A DNA stretch of 13,365 bases, taken from positions 1 through 13,365 of the forward strand of contig CAYTLQ010000187.1 of assembly GCA_964438715.1 (NCBI GenBank), in the 5' to 3' direction. Below, in pieces: positions 1 through 6,601 of this stretch. Below the pieces are notes generated by a model that saw nothing but the letters and a program-made list of their open reading frames with translations, ran no database searches and was not told the origin of the DNA. The position numbers and the translations under genes are program-made. Position 1 is the first letter of the stretch. Every line of letters starts with the position of its first letter. The stretch is from CAYTLQ01 sp964438715. GTDB lineage: Bacteria > Bacteroidota > Ignavibacteria > Ignavibacteriales > Ignavibacteriaceae.

Positions 1-749
1 CTACCAGATGTAGGCGCCTGAACATGTGCATCTGGTAACCATGTGTGAAATGGGAATAATGGAACCTTAATTGCAAAACTCAGGGTAAATGCAAGGAAAA
101 GATAAATTTGAATGTCCTTTGCAACAGATGGGCCAACTTTATAAAGATCGAGAAGATTGGTTGTAAATCCTATTGTTTTTGACGCTTCAACTGCCAGCCA
201 TATTATTGCCACCAGCATGAGTAAACTACCGAACATCGTGTAGATAAAGAACTTTACCGAGGCATAGATCCTTTGTTCTCCGCCCCAGATTCCAATAATA
301 AAGTACATCGGAATCAACATGGCTTCCCAGAACACATAAAACAAGAATACATCAAGTGATATAAAGACCCCGAGCATACCAACTTCTAACAATAACATAA
401 AAAAAGTAAATTCCTTTACTTTTTTGTTTATTGAATGCCAACTTGAATACAGTGTAAGCGGGGTAAGAAAAGTTGTGAGCAATACCAGCAATAGTGAAAT
501 ACCATCAATGCCCACATGATAGGAAATATTTAAACTTTCAATCCAGGTAATTTTGTGAATCAACTGAAAACCTGCATCCGCCGCATTAAAGCCCTTATAA
601 ACGGCGAGTGATATAAGGAATGCAATACCACTAACGAGAACACCTACCATGCGTATAAGCGTTTCCTTATCTTTCGGGATAAGTAAAAGAATGAGGGCTC
701 CAACAAGTGGTGTAAATAATAGGTATGTAAGAAGAGTATTATTTTCCAT
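1..749 (-). CDS. nuoM: NADH-quinone oxidoreductase subunit M (complex I), 3' part cut by window edge
   Basis: This is an antiporter-like proton-pumping subunit in the membrane arm of respiratory complex I. Reading the minus strand from the ATG at 749 gives 249 codons with no stop before the left edge, about half of the usual ~500 residues. The visible part is hydrophobic with many membrane segments. It contains the conserved Glu in FWEAMLIP (E142) and the conserved Lys in FAIKVPLFPFHTWLPDAH (K228), which match the proton-channel Glu/Lys pair of the NuoL/M/N family. The last readable residues are QAPTSG, a NuoM hallmark. HTWLPDAHVQAP separates it from NuoL, which reads YVWLPDAMAGPTP here. The start lies 3 nt after the nuoL stop, so the two genes are in the same transcript. 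nuoN would be expected next, outside the window. Confidence 0.95.
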   Translation of the reverse strand, partial: MENNTLLTYLLFTPLVGALILLLIPKDKETLIRMVGVLVSGIAFLISLAVYKGFNAADAGFQLIHKITWIESLNISYHVGIDGISLLLVLLTTFLTPLTLYSSWHSINKKVKEFTFFMLLLEVGMLGVFISLDVFLFYVFWEAMLIPMYFIIGIWGGEQRIYASVKFFIYTMFGSLLMLVAIIWLAVEASKTIGFTTNLLDLYKVGPSVAKDIQIYLFLAFTLSFAIKVPLFPFHTWLPDAHVQAPTSG

Positions 750-752
750 TAC

Positions 753-2693
753 TTATAGACTCATTAAAATCCAAAAAAATGCAGCTACAATTCCCAGCAT
801 CATAATGACAGCATAAAACTGTGCTACTCCTGTCTGCATTTTTCTAATTTCACCTGCAATTCCGGTAAAAAACGCAGCAGTTCCATTAACTAAACCATCA
901 ATTAATTTTACATCAGTAATCTTCCAGAGGAAAGAATCAGAAACTTTTACGATAGGTTTTACTATAGTTGTATCATAAACCTCATCAACGAAATATTTAT
1001 TTAGTAACAAACGGTAAAGACCCTGAAAATTTGTTGATATTTTTTCAGCAATTTCAGTTTTCCTGAGATATACATAACGGGCAAAGTATATTGCTGCTGC
1101 GGCACCCGCTACTGAAAGCACCATGAGAATAATTTCTTCTAAATGAGTATGGGTGCCGTACTGAGCAAGTTTCAACTCCGCAGGTTTAAAGATAGGATGA
1201 AGCCAGTTATGAAAAATATTACCATGTTCACCTGAAAATAATTCCGGCACTCCGATGAATCCACCTATCACCGATAATACGGCTAAAACTATAAGTGGAA
1301 TCGTCATCACCGCAGGCGATTCGTGCGGATGAATATGATGATGATCGAATCTTTCCTTTCCTTCAAATGTTAAATTAAGAAGACGGAACATATAGAAAGC
1401 TGTCATCATTGCTGTTAAAGCGCCGATTATCCAAAATACAAGGCCGCCATTTGCATACGCGTTCCAAAGTATTTCATCTTTACTGAAAAATCCTGCAAAC
1501 GGAGGTATTCCGGCTATAGCAATCGCACCAATTAAAAAAGTTTTATAAGTTGTTGGCATATATTTTTTGAGATTACCATACCTTTGAATATTTTGCTCTT
1601 CGTGCATGCCGTGAATAACTGAGCCGGCGCCAAGAAATAGTAGTGCCTTAAAAAAAGCATGCGTCATTACATGGAAAATTCCTGCTGTAAATGCGCCGAC
1701 ACCCAAACCAAGGAACATATAGCCTAACTGACTTACAGTTGAATATGCCAGAACCTTTTTAATATCGTTTTGCACAAGTCCTATTGATGCTGCAAAAAGC
1801 GCAGTGAGTAAACCAATAACCGCAACCACTGTCATAGCCAAAGGAGCTGAAGCAAAAATTATGGAACACCTCGCAACCATATAAACACCGGCAGTAACCA
1901 TTGTTGCGGCGTGAATTAAAGCTGACACAGGAGTTGGACCCGCCATAGCATCCGGTAGCCATACATAGAGAGGAATTTGTGCGGACTTTCCTGTAGCTCC
2001 GATAAAAAGACAAAGCGCGATTAAGTTGAACATAGATTCAGGCACACCAATACTACCTGCCCTCGAAAGGACCTCTGAGAAGTTCAGACTACCAAAACTC
2101 AGGTATATCAAAAACATACCTATCAGAAAACCGAAATCACCTATTCTGTTTACTACAAATGCTTTTTTAGCGGCATCTGATGTAGTACTGTTTTCAAATT
2201 TTCTATCGTACCAGAATCCAATAAGTAGGTATGAACAAAGACCCACGCCTTCCCAGCCGAGAAATAACAGAACGAAATTGTCAGCGAGAATTAAATTCAT
2301 CATCGCGAAAATGAAAAGGTTAAGATAGGCAAAAAACCGCCAGAAACCTTTATCACCATGCATATAACCGATTGAGTAAATGTGTATAATGAATCCCACC
2401 CCGGTTACTATTGAAGCCATCACAAGCGAGAGTTGATCTACCTGATAACCAATAGCTATGTTTAAGCCACCGGTTTTAAGCCAGCTAAACAACTGAACAA
2501 TCGTTCGCCGGTTATCCTCGGGTAATGCAATTGTCTCAAACAAAGCCCCGAGCGTTATGATAAAAGAAACACCTATCACACCACTGCCGATGCTTCCTAT
2601 TAATCGCTCGCTTTTGATTTTTCTGCCCAAAAGACCATTAATGAGAAACCCTAACAGAGGCAACAATACAGTAAGATAAATTAAATTAATCAT
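753..2693 (-). CDS. nuoL: NADH-quinone oxidoreductase subunit L (complex I)
   Basis: This is the distal antiporter-like subunit of complex I, which carries the long lateral helix beside NuoM and NuoN. The 646-residue product is of normal length for NuoL (~610-660). Family residues are intact: GWEGVG (E148), GATGKSAQIPLYVWLPDAMAGPTPVSA (K236, H261), THAFFKALLFLGAGS (H345, K349) and GFFSKDEIL (~401-409). The C-terminal ~150 residues hold a further helix, the amphipathic stretch and a final membrane segment. A histidine-rich loop, DHHHIHPHESP (450-460), lies between membrane helices; the HPHESP part is common in this family. The gene sits 20 nt after nuoK and 3 nt before nuoM. The ATG at 2693 is supported by a normal N-terminal helix. 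Upstream AAGG is only a weak ribosome site. Confidence 0.97.
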   Translation of the reverse strand: MINLIYLTVLLPLLGFLINGLLGRKIKSERLIGSIGSGVIGVSFIITLGALFETIALPEDNRRTIVQLFSWLKTGGLNIAIGYQVDQLSLVMASIVTGVGFIIHIYSIGYMHGDKGFWRFFAYLNLFIFAMMNLILADNFVLLFLGWEGVGLCSYLLIGFWYDRKFENSTTSDAAKKAFVVNRIGDFGFLIGMFLIYLSFGSLNFSEVLSRAGSIGVPESMFNLIALCLFIGATGKSAQIPLYVWLPDAMAGPTPVSALIHAATMVTAGVYMVARCSIIFASAPLAMTVVAVIGLLTALFAASIGLVQNDIKKVLAYSTVSQLGYMFLGLGVGAFTAGIFHVMTHAFFKALLFLGAGSVIHGMHEEQNIQRYGNLKKYMPTTYKTFLIGAIAIAGIPPFAGFFSKDEILWNAYANGGLVFWIIGALTAMMTAFYMFRLLNLTFEGKERFDHHHIHPHESPAVMTIPLIVLAVLSVIGGFIGVPELFSGEHGNIFHNWLHPIFKPAELKLAQYGTHTHLEEIILMVLSVAGAAAAIYFARYVYLRKTEIAEKISTNFQGLYRLLLNKYFVDEVYDTTIVKPIVKVSDSFLWKITDVKLIDGLVNGTAAFFTGIAGEIRKMQTGVAQFYAVIMMLGIVAAFFWILMSL

Positions 2694-2713
2694 TTATTGA
2701 CCGGCCTTTTTTC

Positions 2714-3016
2714 TTACCACTTAAGAATATTGATATCGTCAATATTGACGGTGATTTTATTTCTGAAAATTGCAATTATTATTGCCAATCCTACAGCAGC
2801 TTCAGCAGCAGCAACCGCCATAACAAAAAATACAAAAAGCTGTCCGATGACATTTCCGAGAAATGAAGAAAATGCAACAAATGTCAGGTTTGCGGAGTTG
2901 AGCATTAATTCAATAGACATAAATACAATAATTGCATTTCTTCTTGTCAGTACACCTACTACACCGACAATAAACATAAATGCACTGAGAATAAGATAAT
3001 AATGCAAAGGTATCAT
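2714..3016 (-). CDS. nuoK: NADH-quinone oxidoreductase subunit K (complex I)
   Basis: This is the small membrane subunit of complex I, homologous to mitochondrial ND4L, lying between NuoJ and NuoN in the pump chain. The product is exactly 100 residues, the typical length, with three membrane helices. The two functionally important glutamates of the family are present at E36 (in SIELMLNSANLTFV) and E72 (in AAAEAAVGLAI), the same numbers as in the E. coli protein. The start ATG follows the nuoJ stop by 3 nt, so translational coupling is likely. The 20-nt gap to nuoL is the largest within the nuo part of this unit. No promoter is evident inside it. Confidence 0.96.
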   Translation of the reverse strand: MIPLHYYLILSAFMFIVGVVGVLTRRNAIIVFMSIELMLNSANLTFVAFSSFLGNVIGQLFVFFVMAVAAAEAAVGLAIIIAIFRNKITVNIDDINILKW

Positions 3017-3019
3017 TTT

Positions 3020-3544
3020 TCAGGACTCCAATTTCTTCTTTGAGAGCATAAGGGCGCCGATTGCCGCGGCAAGTAAAACAAATGCTATGGACTCAAACGG
3101 CAACAAATATGTTGTAAATAGTTCTCTGCCAATGGTTTCAATAGTTCCAATTTCAATACTTTTATTGTAATCGGTGGGTGTAATCTTCAGAAAACCACTT
3201 CCGGCAATAATTATAAAAACTAGTTGCAGAAATACAATTACTCCGGTACCGACGGCGAGGTATTTCAGTAAAGGTTTATCTTCAAAAAATCCCTTTTCAT
3301 GTTCCGGCTTAAGAAGCATTATCACAAAAAGGAATAAAACCATTATAGCACCTGCATACACAATAATCTGCACAACTGCAATAAATTGAGCGGCTAAAAG
3401 TAAATATATGCCGGCAAGTGAGGCAAAATTCAAAACAAGGAAAAGCGCAGAAATAACCGGATTTTTCCTGGTAATAACCAATACCGATGTAATAACTGCG
3501 ATTGAGGAGAAAATAAAAAATAATACTGTATTAATGTTCATCAT
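3020..3544 (-). CDS. nuoJ: NADH-quinone oxidoreductase subunit J (complex I)
   Basis: This is a membrane subunit of complex I (ND6 homologue) adjoining the quinone-binding end of the membrane arm. The 174-residue product has five predicted membrane segments. It carries the family signature VQIIVYAGAIMVLFLFVIML (roughly residues 57-77), which in known structures holds the TM3 pi-bulge that switches during turnover. A second hallmark is IGRELFTTYLLPFE (about 139-152) before the last helix. Two ATG codons stand in tandem at 3544 and 3541; the upstream one is taken, with a GGA motif 7-8 nt ahead as a plausible ribosome site. The gene starts 11 nt after the asnS stop, with no room for a terminator or independent promoter, so it is probably co-transcribed with asnS. 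Confidence 0.95.
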   Translation of the reverse strand: MMNINTVLFFIFSSIAVITSVLVITRKNPVISALFLVLNFASLAGIYLLLAAQFIAVVQIIVYAGAIMVLFLFVIMLLKPEHEKGFFEDKPLLKYLAVGTGVIVFLQLVFIIIAGSGFLKITPTDYNKSIEIGTIETIGRELFTTYLLPFESIAFVLLAAAIGALMLSKKKLES

Positions 3545-3555
3545 TAAAGATCCGT

Positions 3556-4851
3556 TTAAGGAGTTTTACGGTAAATCATTCGGGCAAAGGGAATTGTTTC
3601 ACGGACATGGTCAAGTCCACAAATCCATGCTACTGTTCTCTCAATTCCTAAACCAAATCCAGAGTGAGGAACCGATCCATAACGCCTGAGATCGAGATAC
3701 CACTCAAATTCACTTTGCGGTAAGTTATGTTCTTTTATCCTGGTTACGAGAACCTCAAAATTATCTTCTCTTTGACTTCCCCCTATTATTTCACCATAAC
3801 CCTCAGGAGCAAGTACATCCACGGCTAAGGCAACCTGGGGATTTTCTGGATCACGCTTCATATAAAATGCTTTTACTGCAGATGGATAGCGATGAACCAT
3901 AACTGGTCTGTCGAAATTATTTGAGATCACTTCTTCATCAGGTGCGCCAAAGTCATCACCCCATTCAAAGTCTCTGCCGGCTTTCTTGAGTAATTCACAG
4001 GCTTCGGTATAAGAAATGCGTGGAAAGGGGCGTTTAACATTTTGCAGCTTTGTAATATCTCTTTCAAGTACCTTTAACTCATCCATTCTATCGTTAAGAA
4101 CACTTTGTACAATATACTCAAGAAACTCTTCGGCGAGATCCATATTATCATTCAAATCTGCAAAAGCAACTTCCGGCTCAACCATCCAAAATTCAGTAAG
4201 ATGTCTTCTCGTTTTAGATTTTTCAGCACGAAAAGTTGGTCCAAAAGTATATACTTTACCAAGTGCCATGGCGCTTGCTTCGGCATATAATTGACCAGAT
4301 TGCGTAAGATATGCCTGCCCAAGGTCAAAATAATCTGTGGCAAAAAGTGTTGAAGTACCTTCACAAGCAGAGGGAGTAAGAATTGGTGAATCGACTAATG
4401 TAAAACCTTTTCCGTCAAAAAAATCTCTTATTGCTTTGATGATTCTATGGCGGATTTTAAGAATTGCCACCTGCTTGCTTGAGCGAAGCCATAAATGACG
4501 ATGATCCATTAGAAATTCAGGACCGTGTTCTTTTGGAGTTATTGGGTAGTCATTCGTTCTGTGAATAACATCAATGGCTCTGGCGCTGAGTTCTATCCCC
4601 CCCGGTGATCGTGCATCGTCTTTTACAGTCCCTGTTATGCAAACTGAGGATTCCTGTCCTAAGGAATCGATTGTTTCAAACACTTCAGGTGGAACATCGT
4701 TTTTGAAGAATACGCACTGTAAGTAACCGCTTCCATCCCTGAGTATTACAAATCGGAGTTTTCCACTGGAACGCTTATTATAAATCCACCCCTCAATGGA
4801 AATTTCCTGACCAATGTATTTTTTTAATTCATTAATATAAATTTTCGGCAT
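3556..4851 (-). CDS. asnS: Asparagine-tRNA ligase
   Basis: This class IIb aminoacyl-tRNA synthetase charges tRNA-Asn with asparagine in the cytoplasm. The 431-residue product has the normal AsnRS length. The N-terminal ~100 residues form the OB-fold anticodon-binding domain (IEGWIYNKRSSGKLRFVILRDG). The catalytic core follows, with motif 1 near 134-162, motif 2 at 207-227 (FRAEKSKTRRHLTEFWMVEPE) and motif 3 at 397-412 (SGFGLGIERTVAWICG). HLTEFWMVEPE and the length favour AsnRS over archaeal-type AspRS. A G7 run lies in the coding strand (4597-4603), but the frame is intact across it. No Shine-Dalgarno sequence is seen at the ATG. Upstream lies a Bacteroidetes-type promoter. The gene leads into nuoJ after 11 nt. 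Confidence 0.96.
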   Translation of the reverse strand: MPKIYINELKKYIGQEISIEGWIYNKRSSGKLRFVILRDGSGYLQCVFFKNDVPPEVFETIDSLGQESSVCITGTVKDDARSPGGIELSARAIDVIHRTNDYPITPKEHGPEFLMDHRHLWLRSSKQVAILKIRHRIIKAIRDFFDGKGFTLVDSPILTPSACEGTSTLFATDYFDLGQAYLTQSGQLYAEASAMALGKVYTFGPTFRAEKSKTRRHLTEFWMVEPEVAFADLNDNMDLAEEFLEYIVQSVLNDRMDELKVLERDITKLQNVKRPFPRISYTEACELLKKAGRDFEWGDDFGAPDEEVISNNFDRPVMVHRYPSAVKAFYMKRDPENPQVALAVDVLAPEGYGEIIGGSQREDNFEVLVTRIKEHNLPQSEFEWYLDLRRYGSVPHSGFGLGIERTVAWICGLDHVRETIPFARMIYRKTP

Positions 4852-4883
4852 TGAATAATATCAGTTCAAAAAAAATTAATTGC

Positions 4884-4914
4884 CAAATATAAAAAAATGT
4901 TACCAATTGCTAAA
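4884..4914 (-). promoter_or_regulatory. Putative Bacteroidetes-type promoter for asnS-nuoJKLM
   Basis: On the minus strand TTTA (4914-4911) is followed by exactly 19 nt and then TATATTTG (4891-4884). This matches the Bacteroidota primary sigma-factor consensus TTTG-N19-TAnnTTTG, with one mismatch in the -33 element. A start about 7 nt further on would leave a leader of roughly 25 nt before the asnS ATG at 4851. The region is very AT-rich, so a chance match is possible, but the spacing is the same as at htpG. Confidence 0.5.
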
Positions 4915-4954
4915 AGATTAAAATACAATGATTTACTACGAATGATGCTCTGAA

Positions 4955-5021
4955 GCGGTAGTTCAGTATTTTGTGGTGTGAATACTACGGTATCAGGCAG
5001 AGATATTCTCCCCTACTCCGC
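4955..5021 (+). other. tRNA-like remnant (not a functional tRNA)
   Basis: The plus strand reads GCGGTAGTTCAGT at 4955-4967, close to the 5' end and D-arm entry of many bacterial tRNAs. GGTGTGAATAC follows at 4975-4985, and the block ends with CTACTCCGC at 5013-5021. GTTC (4961-4964) can pair with GAAT (4980-4983) as a D-stem, and GCGG can pair with the terminal CCGC. No credible anticodon stem and no GGTTCGA T-loop can be found, and an alternative 6-bp hairpin (AGTATT 4965-4970 with AATACT 4981-4986) competes. It may be a decayed tRNA or chance. Confidence 0.2.
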
Positions 5022-5040
5022 ACAAAAAAATCAATTATTG

Positions 5041-5796
5041 TTACTTAAATGCATTAATAGCAGAATCAAGTGAGTCGTATATTACAAAAAATTTGTCATA
5101 TCCGGTAATATCAAATATTTTTCTGTTGTTGGCGTTAAAAGCACAAAAGGCAATTTTTCCACCCACCTTGTTTAATTTTTTAAGCGCCAGCATAAATAAA
5201 CGCAAGCCTGCACTGCTGATAAACGAGAGATTGGAACATTCAATTATTATATGATGGTAATGCTGTTCATCAATTAATGAATCAAGAGTCTTCTGTAGTT
5301 CTTCACTGGTAAGAATGTCAAGCCTGCCCTCTAATGATATAATAGCTATCTTGTTCTCGAATTTTACATTTATTTGCATTTCTACCTCCGGAAAAATTTT
5401 AAACAAATTCAGTGTTATTTCAGCGCCGTTTCTGGCATAGTGATACGAATCAGCAAGTTTACGAACCATTTCTAATCCTTTTCCGCCTACTCTTGCCTTT
5501 TCTGCCGATTCTTCACCAAGGTAAGGATATTTAAAGGGATTAAAATCCTTTCCCTTATAATTCAGACTTATTGCCAGACCATCATAAGTTTGGCTAAGAG
5601 AAATCTTTATACTACCTTTTCCGGAAGCATCAACTTCATATTTAAAGTAGTTACTTACTAATTCCTCTATAATAGTATAAACAGCATCATTAATCTCCGG
5701 ATCAAGACTAAACGACGCAAGATCAGAATCATGAAATTCAGATAGTTCCTGTACCCAGGTAGCGCTGGATGTAAGTTCTTTGCTTATCGTTTGCAA
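5041..5796 (-). CDS. RsbW-like ATPase domain fused to a STAS (anti-anti-sigma) domain
   Basis: This is a soluble two-domain signalling protein of 251 residues. Residues ~5-135 resemble the HATPase_c_2 fold of anti-sigma kinases such as RsbW/SpoIIAB: an N-box in IIEELVSNYFKY (E44/E45, N49) and a G2-like GGKGLEMVRKLAD (104-116). Residues ~140-251 are a STAS domain (EGRLDILTSEELQ, then LSFISSAGLRLFMLALKKL); S195 aligns with the phosphoserine of SpoIIAA. Kinase and antagonist are normally separate proteins; here they are one chain. The usual adenine-binding D-x-G of the G1 box reads Y80-K-G, so ATP binding may be altered. The start is TTG at 5796: the frame closes upstream with no ATG, and the first internal Met is residue 110. 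An AGAG motif 7 nt upstream and a promoter-like sequence agree with this start. No sigma factor is in the window, so the target is unknown. Confidence 0.85.
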   Translation of the reverse strand: MQTISKELTSSATWVQELSEFHDSDLASFSLDPEINDAVYTIIEELVSNYFKYEVDASGKGSIKISLSQTYDGLAISLNYKGKDFNPFKYPYLGEESAEKARVGGKGLEMVRKLADSYHYARNGAEITLNLFKIFPEVEMQINVKFENKIAIISLEGRLDILTSEELQKTLDSLIDEQHYHHIIIECSNLSFISSAGLRLFMLALKKLNKVGGKIAFCAFNANNRKIFDITGYDKFFVIYDSLDSAINAFK

Positions 5797-5820
5797 TAAA
5801 ATCTCTATATTTATACTTGA

Positions 5821-5851
5821 TAAAGTTACAAATAATTCTTATAGAAACAAT
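5821..5851 (-). promoter_or_regulatory. Putative promoter for the ATPase-STAS gene
   Basis: The minus strand carries ATTG (5851-5848), a 19-nt spacer, and TAACTTTA (5828-5821). This is one mismatch in each element from the Bacteroidota consensus TTTG-N19-TAnnTTTG. It would start transcription about 20 nt before the TTG start codon at 5796. It lies in the 95-nt gap between this gene and the divergent cyclase-like gene, so one regulator bound here could affect both. No clear promoter for the plus-strand gene was found. Confidence 0.4.
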
Positions 5852-5891
5852 CGGGGATATTAAACTGTTTTTTTTGAATTTAAATTTTTCG

Positions 5892-6503
5892 ATGAGCCAA
5901 TCAGAAGTATTACTGGTTTTAGCTGATATTTCAGGTTACACCAAATTTTTGTTAGCGAATAAAGAGACAATTTCGCAAACACACGAAGTTATAATTGAAC
6001 TTCTCAAGGCGATTATCCATCACTTCGAAATTCCTCTCAAATTCTGTAAGTTAGAAGGTGATGCAGTCTTTTTTTACGCCGTACGAGAAAATGATGAAGA
6101 ATGGGAACACACTTTAGAAGTATTTGGTATTAAAGTTCTTGAATTATTTAATCTCTTCCGATATCGTTTGAATGAGTTGCGTGAATCTGAAATTTGTTCC
6201 GGAGAGGCTTGCAGACTTATTGAGAAACTGCAGTTAAAACTCATTATACACAAAGGGAAAGCAGATATATTCCGGTTTGATAATACCATCGATCTTGCCG
6301 GTTTGGATGTGATTATTGTTCACAGATTACTAAAAAATTCCCTCCCGTTTAAAGAATACATACTCCTAACGCGTCAGGCTCTTGAAGAAATTCGTTTTCC
6401 GCGAATCGTTTGTATGCAAAATTTCATCGAATGTTATGACGATATCGGAGAAATAGAGTGCTTCTGTTGTGAAGCGGAAAAAAATACACCTATCCGGCAA
6501 TAA
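5892..6503 (+). CDS. DUF2652 nucleotide-cyclase-like protein
   Basis: This 203-residue protein matches the DUF2652 family, distant relatives of class III adenylate/guanylate cyclases. The first metal-binding Asp is in LADISGYTKFL (D12). KLEGDAVFFYA supplies a purine-contacting-type Lys (K53) and the second metal Asp (D57). IIHKG (117-122) resembles the cyclase IHxG strand. In the late motif GLDVIIVHRLLKN, the catalytic Arg position is kept (R145) but the usual Asn is Ile (I141), so true cyclase activity is doubtful; nucleotide binding is possible. The C-terminal half is cysteine-rich (C102, C107, C174, C181, C190, C192, C193). The ATG at 5892 is chosen because the family fold begins right after it; an in-frame TTG at 5817 would only add an unconserved tail lying over the divergent promoter. 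No Shine-Dalgarno sequence is visible. Function is unassigned. Confidence 0.8.
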   Translation: MSQSEVLLVLADISGYTKFLLANKETISQTHEVIIELLKAIIHHFEIPLKFCKLEGDAVFFYAVRENDEEWEHTLEVFGIKVLELFNLFRYRLNELRESEICSGEACRLIEKLQLKLIIHKGKADIFRFDNTIDLAGLDVIIVHRLLKNSLPFKEYILLTRQALEEIRFPRIVCMQNFIECYDDIGEIECFCCEAEKNTPIRQ

Positions 6504-6539
6504 AGAATCTCCGCTCTACGCATAACTCCGATTTGTTGT

Positions 6540-6570
6540 TTTGACTTTTTTTCTACAATTCCTAATTTTG
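6540..6570 (+). promoter_or_regulatory. Bacteroidetes-type promoter for htpG
   Basis: TTTG at 6540-6543, a spacer of exactly 19 nt, and TAATTTTG at 6563-6570 give a full match to the Bacteroidota housekeeping consensus TTTG-N19-TAnnTTTG. The predicted start near 6576 leaves a leader of about 25 nt to the ATG at 6602. No CIRCE-type inverted repeat (TTAGCACTC-N9-GAGTGCTAA) is present, so HrcA control is not indicated for this heat-shock gene. Confidence 0.7.
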
Positions 6571-6587
6571 CGGCAAATTTTTATAAT

Positions 6588-6594
6588 AGAAGGG
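6588..6594 (+). promoter_or_regulatory. Ribosome binding site of htpG
   Basis: AGAAGGG lies 7 nt before the htpG ATG. It is the clearest Shine-Dalgarno sequence in the window, where most other starts have weak or no such motif, and it fixes the start at 6602. Confidence 0.7.
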
Positions 6595-6601
6595 TTATAC
6601 T

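Noticed and set aside
1759..2328. Open frames on both strands inside nuoL and elsewhere, in other frames
   Set aside because: They lie wholly within well-supported genes, have low-complexity or Cys/Ser-rich translations, no family resemblance and no ribosome sites.
4597..4603. G7 run in asnS (C7 on plus) as a programmed frameshift or slippage site
   Set aside because: AsnRS is intact and full length in the zero frame across the run; no alternative product of interest is seen.
3556..4851. Aspartyl-tRNA synthetase (non-discriminating archaeal type) as identity of this gene
   Set aside because: Length, HLTEFWMVEPE in motif 2 and the N-terminal OB domain fit AsnRS better.
4965..4986. Hairpin AGTATT/AATACT as a terminator for the ATPase-STAS gene
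   Set aside because: Only 6 AT-rich base pairs with a 10-nt loop and no following T tract on the minus strand.
5817..5891. In-frame upstream TTG that would add 25 residues to the DUF2652 protein
   Set aside because: The extra residues are hydrophobic, unlike the family start, and lie over the divergent promoter region; the ATG at 5892 begins right before the first conserved strand.
6504..6601. Possible small gene or CIRCE operator between the DUF2652 gene and htpG
   Set aside because: No credible reading frame and no CIRCE inverted repeat; the 98 nt are accounted for by the htpG promoter, leader and ribosome site.
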